Shown here: positions 14,901 through 26,900 of the stretch, one piece after another
Position numbering within the stretch: position 1 is the first letter of the stretch
How the letters are laid out: every line of letters starts with the position of its first letter
Source: Triatoma infestans
Lineage: Eukaryota; Arthropoda; Insecta; Hemiptera; Reduviidae
DNA length: 64,000 nucleotides
Direction: 5' to 3'
Assembly: GCA_011037195.1 (NCBI GenBank)
Contig: JAAEAF010014380.1
Location: 1 to 64,000, forward strand
Position numbers and translations under genes: made by a program
Notes under the pieces: generated by a model
What the model saw: only the letters and a program-made list of their open reading frames with translations
The model's database searches: none
What the model was told of the DNA's origin: nothing

Positions 14901-17900
14901 TCTTCAGTTACAGAACTTGTAAAACTTGCTTCAGTAGTCTGAGGTTGTTCTGGCATTTCTGTAAATGGAATTTCCGTTGGTGCTGGCGTTTCAACACTTG
15001 GGGATTCTGTGGTTCCATGGGAACTGGCAGTTGTCTCAATATTACCCTCAGTGAGATCAAAATTACTTGAAGTAGTACTCTCTTCATCACGTGTACCACT
15101 TATTTCAGTAGAACTTTGACTAGAATCAGTGAGATGCTTCTCGCTCTCAGTGGTAACTATATTCGACTCAGTCTTATCGTTAACAACTGTTGTTCGGTCC
15201 ATTTCTGAGGTAGTTTCAATATCAGTCGCATGTTTTGTTGCTTGTTCAGTCGTTAATACAGGAACATCGGTTTCATCAACACTACTAATTGTAGTTGTTG
15301 GTGGAGTGATTGTGGTATCTGTTTTAATAGTAACGTCAGTGAATTTTGTAGGGATTTCAGTGTGCGAAGGTGTTGAAGCATCGGCATCTAACAGCGTTGC
15401 CAGGTGAGGTTGGGTGGTAAAACAGAAGACACAAAGAGAAAAAAAAAAGCAAGTGTTAGTGAAAAATTGTACATGTGCTCAAATTAAATAACTAAATATA
15501 CATGTATACACATATAAACTATATAAAACAGCTTATTTACTTGAGAACTCTGATTCACGTTGAAATCTGTATCCATGGATGTATCGATACAAATGATGAT
15601 ATAAACTGGAGATTTTTTTGAAGTACATAGAACAGCAGAATATTTTTAGTACCGTTATGAATGCACAATCAAAATGTAACCTTCTACAGTGGTACCATTA
15701 TTAGTTATAATTTACATAGTTAACAAAGAATAGATCAATGTAAAAAGTAGCATTGTTTTTATTGATGTTCTACGAAGGTTATAAAGTAGTTTTTATGATG
15801 TTAATGAGAATATCAACATCAAATTTGTGTGAAGCTATACATCTAATATCTGGTTCGCATGTAATTTTTTATTTTTATTTTCTAATACCAAATCAAAAAT
15901 TGAAAGCTGAATAGTTTAGTGATAGAGGAGCATTTACAAGGTGCATGACTTCTTATATTCTCAAAACTAGCTCTCTGTCCTTATGTAAATACATTTTATG
16001 GCAAACTATATGAGATATTAGTATAACAGGGATAAATAATGGTTGACAATACTAAAATTGTGGGGTACTAAATTACGCTTTGAAATGTCTTTCAGCGATA
16101 CTTATATAATACAGATCACAAAATGAACAGGTTCTCTTTAGAAAAATTTAACTAAAAAGAAAAGAAAAAAATAGAAAGAATTCATACAAAGACTTGTGGA
16201 GAAGGATCATATATATAAAGCATTAGTAACAGCTTTCTAAAAATAAAAAAAACAATACATTTTTATCACATCCCCTTTTATTGATTATTTGTTTTTAGAC
16301 CATTCACCACAAATGAAACACTGTTAATATTCATGCATTTGCAAACATAAACAATAAATAAATAAAGTAAGTATACAAAAGTGTGTAATAATATGGGTGT
16401 ATTGTAATAAAATCGTGCGTAATTTTAAAATAGATCAAACAAAAATTAAACAATTTGTTTCTGTAAAAAATAAATAAATAAAATAAAACAAACCACTACT
16501 GTCTCATTGAATGGCTTGTTATCTAAATTAACTACATTGCATTTATTCGTATCACCTTTTTTTTTTTAATTTTCATTTTATATTTTGCAATTACCCCACT
16601 ATAATTCACAGTGCAGCCAAAATATAAGTAATCGGGGATATAGCATTTAGGATACATGTTCATGTATGTAGATTTAAAAAAAAAAAAAAATTCAAATGCT
16701 TTTTTAAAAATCAGACAAAAAAAAATATGTTCCACCATTTAAACCATACTTATGCAGCAGACATGGAACTGTAATTTATGATACTCTAACTACCATAATT
16801 TTCCGGGGAAACATGCCTGCAAAATAACCCCATGCTGCAGTCTGTGCTTTGGCAATATGTATTTTTATTTTTAATTTTTATATTGTTCATCCTTCTTACA
16901 AGCCAAAATATATTTCGAATAAATTTCGTTATATACACATAACTCATTGTTTTCTCACTTGATAATGAATAAAAAAAAAAATGACAAAACATATGAGAAA
17001 ACAAGAAACAATTCATGATTCTATTAAATACCTAATAATAATTACAAAATCAAAATCACAAAAGAAATGATAGTTATTTTCTGCAATATTGTAATAATGA
17101 GTGAATTATTCCTTGAGATCAGTAAATAATTTTGTACTATTAAATAAATGATTAAAAGTAATCGTCATAGTGCCAACCTTTTAATTAGAAAAATTATAAA
17201 GGCTGGATAAACTCAGTAAAATATCTTAATAATGTAGCCGTATATGTGGCAACCTTTTTAATCTCTTCATTTGTATTTTTTACTTCTTCAAAAAAAAAGA
17301 AGAAGAAGAAAGAAATCTAACAATTAACGCAACAATAAATTCTTTTTATACAAAGAATCTCACTCAAGAAATTTACTGTAAAGTATGTATGTAAAAATAT
17401 TGCTTGTCAAGTAGCCTGGGCATTCAAAATTTTAAGGAAAGACCTTACTTTTGTGGGTGCTTCTATTACAAATCAAAATTGACTAATGTAGCTATCAAAA
17501 TGTGGACTCATAACAAGTCTCAGGATTGATTATTCAAAAGTATCATGATCCAAAGAGAGAAGATAGGCAAAAACGTTTATCAATAGCTAATTCCAGAATT
17601 TCACTTGTAAGATATGTTTTGAGGCCTATTTGTTGGCCATACCACATAGGCTTTAAGAAGCTTCTTACATAACTCCTGATTATCTGAGAAAGTAGTTTTG
17701 TGGATTTTCCCCGGAAAGAAAAGGAAAACGGTTTTTCATGTGTTGTGTCAGTGTGAGTGGGTTATTATTATTATTTTTTTTAAAATAATAATAATAATAA
17801 TAATAATAATTATACTAAAATTTAATAACGATTTGAGGGAAGGGAATAGCTAAGTGTTAGCGTAGTGGACGCCCACGCGGAGGACCCGGGTTCGAGTCCA

Positions 17901-20900
17901 GCTGTGCTACCCTTAGATTTTTTCTTCCTCGGAGTCTCTAGAGCTCACTGTCCGGTGATGGACAGTGTTGTAACGAGAGGGCGCCAATGACCAAAGATGT
18001 TGGCGCGCCTTAAATTAAAAAAAAAATAATAATAACGATTGGATGGGCCCATAGAGGCTTTGAATAGCACAGGGTTTAGCCCTCCCTCCCTTGATTAATA
18101 ATAATAATGATGATGATAAAAAATTACTGATTCATTGACCGATTTTAATGAAATAATTGGCACATTACTACAATTATTGCAAAAAAAAAAAGCTATATAT
18201 ATATAAATAATACAAAAAAAAGGTGTTGCTATTTTGCATAAAGTAAAAATATATTCATGCTAAGAGATAAACACTCAACTGTCATATTATTTTGAGTGTC
18301 AATAATTAAAGTCGTTGTTTTCAATAATGAAAAGTATAGAAAAACAAACAAAGAAATTTTAGAAATATAAGATTTAAGAACATCACGCCTTTTCAAAGGC
18401 ATGTAATCAAAAAAATAAAGAAACCGTATAGAAACCGTTTATCCTTTCAAAAGCTTTGTACAAATGATATAAAAATTTGTACATACAATTTGCCCCCAAT
18501 AAAAAACATTGAAATTTTTTATATAATAGAGAGAGAAAGAAAGAGAGGAAGAGGAAGCCAAAAATTTTGAAATATGTTCATAATACAAAAGATTTTAAAA
18601 ACTTGGTGTACTTGTTTTTTTATACAGTGAAAAAATAAATAAAAAAAAAATGAAGGAAAACGGGACAATGTCATTAATACAGTTATGCCCATTTTCTTAA
18701 AAAGAGAAAAGAGAAAAAGAAGTTTTTCCTTGGAGAAAGATTTTCCAAATTAAACAAAAAAAAATTTCTCTCACTTACTTCTTTATTTTTATTATGGCTT
18801 TTTTTTATTCTATACCCATCTGCGAAGTGTTTTTCTTTCTTGCTTCCGGTCGCCTTTTTACTTTCTCTTAATTTTTATAATTGATACCTATACTATTCTC
18901 TCATATGGGATATTAAAAAAGAAAAAACTATTCTTGGAATATAATATCAAAACAGCAACACACGTCACACTTTTTTTTAATAAAAAAAAAAGTAATAAAT
19001 ATTGTTAATATTTAATAATTTTTACAAATTCATTAATCATACCTTTGATGCAAGCACCAGTAAGTTGATCGCATGCTAGGCCGGGTGGACAATGTTCACA
19101 TCCTTTTAAGACTACTCTGTCCTCACCTTTTTTTTTTTTCAGGAAAAGAAATGATATTATTATATAACTAGTTCAATAGTTAACTAGTAGAATAATGTAA
19201 CTAGTTTATAACATGACTATATGACTATAAAATTCACACTTTTAATAAATTTAAAAAAAAAAAGTCGCCTAAAATGCATTTCCCTACCATACAGTTAACC
19301 ATATTAACAAAAGTTTATCAAGTATTAACAATTCAATGAATTTTTCTCCCCAATCTGGTGAAATACTCTGTACTTTCTTTACTCTTTCTGTTACAGTTGC
19401 AAGCTTAGAACTTTTTTTTTAACCAAAATCAAGTCAGTTAAAAATTACCTTCCTTTTTAACAAAGTCTACAGAACGGCTTGTTTTTATTTCAAGCATTAA
19501 GTAAAATGTTTCTTCAAAAAAATAATGTCTTAAAAATATGATAAACATTAACTATTAGTTACTATTGCTTCTTTAAAATATGTTTTGTTTTGTTTTATTA
19601 ATTTACTTATTTTTTTACTTTCCCTAAATGCTATTTGAGGAAGCATTGCAATCGTGTCACCGGAATACACGTTTTCACCGGATATACACGTTTCCCTGAG
19701 TGCGAAAAAGTGGTTTTTAGAAATGAGTGTGTATGTGATCAAATAATTCAAAAAGAAAAAAATCGCAGAAAGTTCAAATTTTATATTTAGTTTAAGTGGT
19801 AGCAATCCCGAAGCTAACGAGCTTCATGACGGAGCCACTTTCGCTTTGCTAGGCCTGATTAAATGGGGAAGCTGAAGGATATCTATAATCTTACGCGATC
19901 TACAATAGGTCGCAGTGGAATGAGGCTCTCCCTCCACTTTTGTCAATCTAATCTAACATAAGTGGGACCTGAGAATAAGATTTTGAACAAAATCTGTTAA
20001 CCGAAAGTTACATTTTACTGAATGGATTTTCCAGTTTTTTTGCGATTTTCTGGAAAATGACTCCAACAATTTTCTTTAAACTTGGAATGTTTAAAGTTAA
20101 CTACAATGTTTAATGTTAACTACACAGATAAAGTGCTTATCATTTAAGATGGGTTTTCCTCTAAAGTGTTATTTCAGTTTATTATATCATTCTACCGTCT
20201 ACATAATATTAATTACAAAGAAAGATGATGTCGCCAAGATTCCAAATTTGAAGCAAATTGGTTACCGGAAGTAAGAATATACTGGATAAGTTTGTCAGTT
20301 TTCTCTAATTTTCTCCATAAAAGCACCGATGGTTTTAAACATGAATAAGAATTTTAAGTGTGATGAAAATTTGCCATCCAGTAAATTGCAGTGAGAGAAA
20401 GTCGTGCGAATTTTCACCACGAAGTTATTTTAATTATTCACCGGAAATACTCGATTTGTGAAGTCCACTGAGCTCGAAAAAGTAGTTTTTAGAAATGGTC
20501 TATGTGTGTGTGTGTGTGTAATGTGAGTGTGTAAACAGGATAAGACAAAATCGAAAACTAGCAGAAAGTTCAAACTTCACATTCAGTTTGGGTATTGCCA
20601 TAGGATCCGAAAGGAAGTTATCTGTCAAAATTCCTCTTTATGAAATGGACTTTTCAGTTTTTTCACTTGGCTCATCCAGCTAGTGATAAGTTAAGGAAAA
20701 TATACAATTAGTAAACATTCAAAAGTTTTTTGGAAATTTGTTAACTAGAACTTTTGGTGAGAGTTTTCATGAAAATCATGGAAGTCTTGTTATTAGTTAG
20801 GTTTTTGTATCTAGAGCCTGAAAAAAAATGTTTCAACCGGAAGTAAATTAATATCTGGAAAAAAAGTACCCACCTTGAGGAACACACTGACATCCATCGC

Positions 20901-23900
20901 AAACAGAGTTCACCTGACAATCCAAATCCTTTTGACATTGGCAAACTAAGTAAAAAAAAAAAAGAATGAAAAATTATTAAATAAATTATTATAAAACGGA
21001 ATATTTTATTTTTTGTTTGTTTGTAATTTACATTAATCTATATAATGTACCTTTAACGCAAGCCGGATGATGTTCATGTACTTGACATTCTTCATTGGGC
21101 GCACAAGGATTTGATATCGCACAAGGATCTTGGCAAGTATGATCATAGCATGACTGATGACTTGGACAGTCATTTTCATCAACACATCCAATTACTGAAA
21201 TAATCATCATAATATCTTTTTTTCAATATAAATCTAAGAAATTTTTGTTAAAACAATCACAACGATAAAATTCAATAATAAAGAGATCATGAAGAAATTT
21301 ATATATTATATACATTTATTTAAGAAGAAAATAAATCAGCACAAAAAATAAGGAAAAAACATGCAAAGGAAACAAAGTGAATTAAATTAAAGTGCAAAAA
21401 AAAAAAAAAAAAAAATCGAAATGCCCAACTCCAAATAAAACAAATATAAAAACAAATATACATAAAAAGAAAAACAAAAAAACATGTAAGCAAGAAATAT
21501 AAGATAAAAAGACATACACAAAAAAGAAGAAATAAATATAAAACATATTTAAATAGAAAATATTAAATAGTTTCTGCACTATTTTGCAATAAATCAGGAA
21601 AACCAAGAAGGAAAAATAAGCACATGCTGCATTCTGACGTTTCAGTTTGGCTGAAATTGAAACAAAACAAAAATGAGTTAATATAATAGTTTTTTGTCCT
21701 TTTAAATACAAAAATAAAATAAATAATCTTATAGTATAATACAGGAAAGGAATTGAAATAGTCTGATTTATGTGACCTTCAAATCCAGAGTAAACAATAG
21801 TAAAGCATTTTTTATACACACTAATGTCATGTAATGTGTGTGTGATGAAGTGAACTGTCTCCTTTCAGAATAGGAAAACAAAAATAAATAAAAAAAGATA
21901 GTGACATTCAATCAAACCCAAAAAAACATTGTTGTAAAAGAATCATTCAGTAGAAGAGGGTTTGATGGAAACTTTTTTTCTTTTTGATTTTTTTTAAACC
22001 GTCTGGCTCTTTATGTTTACCTGGATATGAGATACAATCAACTGTGTCTGCAGTCTTGTTAACTTGTACCGGGCACAGGCACATTATATCCGTTTGATTA
22101 CTTATACAACTAACATTCACCGGGCAAAGTTGTTTATAAATCTGACAAAGAGACTGACACATACCCATAAAACAAACTTGCGAAAATGGACAATCTATCA
22201 ACAATTTGCATGGTGATAAAACTTCTGTCAGGACCTTACTGCTACTAGTGGTATCTGTAGGACTAGGTACAACCGTAATTGTCATACCAGTTTCAAATAA
22301 TCCTAAATCCGATGGACTAGATTCATTTTCAAAACGAAAACTTTTAGTAAATTTATCGTCAAAAGTTGTATCAGAAAAAATAGCAGTTTTAGATGAAGAC
22401 GCTGTAGAAGATTCAGTTATATCTTTGATAATTAAATCAAATGGAGTAGTATTTATAGGTAAAAGTGTCTCATGAATGGAAGTTTCCAAGCCATCCGGGA
22501 AAGTCAGTCCACTAATATTATATTCAGTAAATGTAAGTGGTGATATTTCAGTAGTAGCTAGACTACTGAATTCAGATTCAGGCACAGTTTCCGCATCAGT
22601 TCTAGCGGCAATCTCAGTAAAAGAAACACTTATAGGTGTTTGAGTTTCTACATGAGATTCAGTAAAATTTACGGTTTCTGAAGTAATTGAATGAATTGTA
22701 GTTACCAGCGATGAGATATTACTAGATGCCCCAAATCTATCACCGGCAATGATTGTATACTCTGGAGCGGGTGAGGTAATTGTCGCGTCTGTTCTGGACG
22801 TAATTTTTGTTGCCTCTTTTGCTGTTGCTGGTTGCGTCGTTTCTGAAACATGAGCAAGTGGAATGAGGGCAGGTATTTCAGACCCTTCCATTCTTTTACG
22901 TTCCGTTGTATTTGATAAAATCGTGTAAAAAGTTGCCAACCCAGAAGTGCCCACAGTTAACACCGGGTTCACGGTGGTTAATGACGGAGATTTTGGCGTG
23001 ATCGTTGCGACCGTAGGCCCCGATATGGCGGTAACCGCAGTAAATGGAATGTGCGTGGGTATTGTAGATTCAGTCGTCACCACCGTAGGCACCGTAGTTT
23101 GTGGCGTGACTGTATGAACTGTTGTCACCTCAGGAGTGGCAGCGGTTAACTCAGGTTTCACTGTTGTTAATGTGGAAAATTTTGGAGAGATCTTGGCGAC
23201 CGTAGGCACCGATTTGGCGGTAACCTCAGAAAATGGAATGTGTATACGCATTTCAGTTGCTGTACCGATCTCTAGATGTTCCGTAGATGTAACGGTATGA
23301 ACTGTTGTCACCTCAGAAGCGGCAGCAGTAAACTCAGGGTTCACTGTTGTCAATGTCGGAACATTTGGGAAGATTGTAGCGGCAGCAGACTCCGATTTGT
23401 CGGCAACCTCAGTAAATGGAATATGTGTAGGTATTTCCGTTTCTGTCGCGACCTCTGGATGTTCCGTAGTTTCAGTTGTAACAGTATGAACTGTTATCAT
23501 CTCGGAAGTACCTGCTGTTAATTCAGGGGCCGTTGTGGTAAATATCGGAACTTTTGGCGAGATCGTAGCGTCCGTAGCCAGTGATTTGGCGGTATGCTCA
23601 GTAAATGGAATGTGCGTGGGCATTGCAGTTTCAGCCGTCACTACTGTATGTTCTGTAGTTTCCGGCGTAACTGTATAAGAACTAGTAACCTCTGAAGTGG
23701 CTGCAGTAAACTCCGGTTTCACTGTTGTTAATGTCGGAACTTTTGGCGAGATCGTAGCGGGAGTAGGCTCTGATTTGGCGGTAACCTGAGTAAATGGAAT
23801 GTGTGTGGGTATTTCAGTTTCGGTAGCGCCCTCTAGATGTCCCGCAGTTTCAGGCGTAACAGTATGTACTGTTATCATCTCAGAAGTAGCTACTATTATC

Positions 23901-26900
23901 TCAGGTTCCATTGTTGTAAATATTGGAACTTTTGACGAAATCGGAGCGACTGTAGGCACCGATTCGGTCCTAAGCTCAGTAAATGGAACGTGTGTGGGAA
24001 TTGAAGTTTCAGCCGTCACCTCGGTATGTTCCGTAGTTTCAGCTGTACTGTATTGAAATGTTGTCGCCGTCAGAAGTGGCAGCATTTACCTCATGTTCAA
24101 TGTTAATACAATGTCGGAAATTTTGGTGAGATTGTGGCGACCGTACCACCGATTTTGGCGGTACCCTCAGTACTTGGAAATGGAGCGAAGGTACTATCAG
24201 TTTCTAGTAGCGACTTCTGGATGTTCCGAGTTTAGGGTGTAAAGGTATGAACTGTTTGTTACCACAGAAGTGTCTGCAGTTACCAGGTTCACTGTTGTTA
24301 AGGTCGGAACCTTTGAACAGATCGTAGGGACCTGTAGTACAGATTTGGTGCTAAGCGTAATAAATGAAAGTGTGTGGGTAATGCTGATTCAGCCGTCACC
24401 TCTTTATGTCCATGGTTCCCGGCGGGGTAATGTATGAACTGTTTGTACCACAGATGAGCTGAGTTACGCCTGGTTCAACTGTTGCCAATGCGGAACACTT
24501 TGTAGAACTCGAAGGGAAGGGCGTAAAGGCTCCGATTTGGCGGTAACCTCCGTAAATGGAATGTGTGTAGGTATGTCCGTACCTGTCGAGACCTCTGGAT
24601 GTTCCGTAGTTTCAGTTGTAACAGTATGAACTGTTATCATCTCGGAAGTAGCTGCTGTAAACTCAGGTGCCATTTTGGTAAATATCGGAACTTTTGGCGA
24701 GATCGTAGCGTCCGTAGCCAGTGATTTGGCGGTATGCTCAGTAAATGGAATGTGTGTGGGCATTGCAGTTTCAGCCGTCACTTCTGTATGTTCTGTAGTT
24801 TCCGGCGTAACTGTATAAGAACTAGTAACTTCTGAAGTGGCTGCAGTAAACTCCGGTTTCGCTGTTGTTAATGTCGGAACTTTTGGCGAGATCGTTGCGG
24901 AAGTAGGCTCCGATTTCGCGGTAACCTCAGTAAATGGTGTGTGTGTAGGTACTTCAGTTTCTGTCCCGACATCTAGATGTTCCGTAGCTTCAGTTGTAAC
25001 AGTATGAACTGTTATCATCTCGGAAGTAGCTGCTGTTAACTCAGGTGCCGTTGTGGTAAATATCGGAACTTTTGGCGAGATCGTAGCGTCCGCAGCCATT
25101 GATTTAGCGGTATGCTCAGTAAATGGAATGTGCGTGGGCATTGCAGTTTCAGCCGTCACTTCTGTATATTCTGTAGTTTCCGGCGTAACTGTATAAGAAC
25201 TAGTAACCTCTGAAGTGGCTGCAGTAAACTCCAGTTTCACTGTTGTTAATGTCGAAACATTTGGCGAGATCGTAGGCTCCGATTTCGCGGTACCCACAGT
25301 AAATGGTGTGTGTGTAGGTACTTCAGTTTCTGTAGCGACTTCTGGATGTTCCATACTTTCAGGAGTAACAGTATGAATTCGTGTCACGTGAGAAGTGGCT
25401 GCAGATAACTCAGGTTTCACTGTTGGTAATATCGGAACTTTTGGCAAGATCGTAGCGGGAGTAGGCTCTGATTTCGCGGTAACCTCAGTAAATGGTGTGC
25501 GTGTAGATACTTCAGTTTCTGTAGCGACTTCTGGATGTTCCATACTTTCAGGAGTAACAGTATGAATTCGTGTCACGTGAGAAGTGGCTGCAGATAACTC
25601 AGGTTTCACTGTTGTTAATGTCGGAATTTTTGGCGAGATCGTTGCGGAAGTATGCTCCGATTTCGCGGTAACCTCAGTAAATGGTGTGCGTGTAGGTACT
25701 TCAGCTTCTGTAGCGACTTCTGGATGTTCCATACTTTCAGGAGTAACAGTATGATTTCGTGTCACGTGAGAAGTGGCTGCAGATAACTCAGGTTTCACTG
25801 TTGTTAATGTCGGAACTTTTGGCGAGATCGTTGCGGAAGTAGGCTCCGATTTTGCGGTAACCTCAGTAAATGGTGTGTGTGTAGGTACTTCAGTTTCTGT
25901 AGCGACTTCTGGATGTTCCATACTTTCAGCAGTAACAGTATGAATTCGTGTCACGTGAGAAGTGGCTGCAGATAACTCAGGTTTCACTGTTGGTAATGTC
26001 AGAACTTTTATCAAGATCGTAGCGGGAGTAGGCTCTGATTTCGCGGTTACCTCAGTAAATGGAATGTGTGTAGGTACTTCAGTTTCTGTGCCGACCTCTA
26101 GATGTTCCGTAGCTTCAGTTGTAACAGTATGAACGGTTATCATCTCGGACGTAGCTGCTGTTAACTCAGGTGCCGTTGTGGTAAATATCGGAACTTTTGG
26201 CAAGATCGTAGCGTCCGTAGCCAGTGATTTGGCGGTATGCTCAGTAAATGGAATGTGTGTGGGCATTGCAGTTTCAGCCGTCACCTCTGTATGTTCTTTA
26301 GTTTCCGGCGTAACGGTATAAGAACTTGTAACCTCTGAAGTGGCTGCAGTAAACTCCGGTTTCACTGTTGTTAATGTCGAAACATTTGGCGAGATCGTTG
26401 CGGAAGTAGGCTCCGATTTCGCGGTAACCACAGTAAATGGTGTCTGTGTAGGTACTTCAGTTTCTGTAGCGACTTCTGGATGTTCCATACCTTCAGGAGT
26501 AACAGTATGAATTCGTGTCACGTGAGAAGTGGCTGCAGATAACTCAGGTTTCACTGTTGGTAACGTTGGAAATTTTGGGGTGATTGTGGCGACCGTAGCC
26601 ACCGACTTGGCGGTAACCTCAGTAAATGGAATGAGCGAAGGTACTTCAGTTTCAGCCGTCACCTCGGTATGTTCCGTAGTTTCAGGTGTAACTGTATGAA
26701 ATGTCGCCTCAAATGTGGCAGCAGTTAACTCAGGTTTCACTGTTGTTAATGTCGGAAATTTTGGCGAGATCGTAGCGGGAGTAGGCTCTGATTTCGCGGT
26801 TACCTCAGTAAATGCAATGTGTGTAGGTACTTCAGTTTCTGTCCCGACCTCTAGATGTTCCGTAGCTTCAGTTGTAACAGTATGAACTGTTATCATCTCG

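Noticed and set aside
12642..15407. Plus-strand Val/Ser-rich frames (for example 13815-14684)
   Set aside because: Antisense shadow of exon 39, since ACN/TCN codons read backwards give Val/Ser-rich sequence.
17765..17812. TTA/TAA palindrome as a transposon end or terminator
   Set aside because: Simple triplet repeat in both orientations; microsatellite expansion explains it.
21382..21819. 145-codon minus-strand frame rich in Phe, Leu and Ile
   Set aside because: Translation of an A-rich low-complexity intron; no conserved feature, and it lies between good splice sites of exons 35 and 36.
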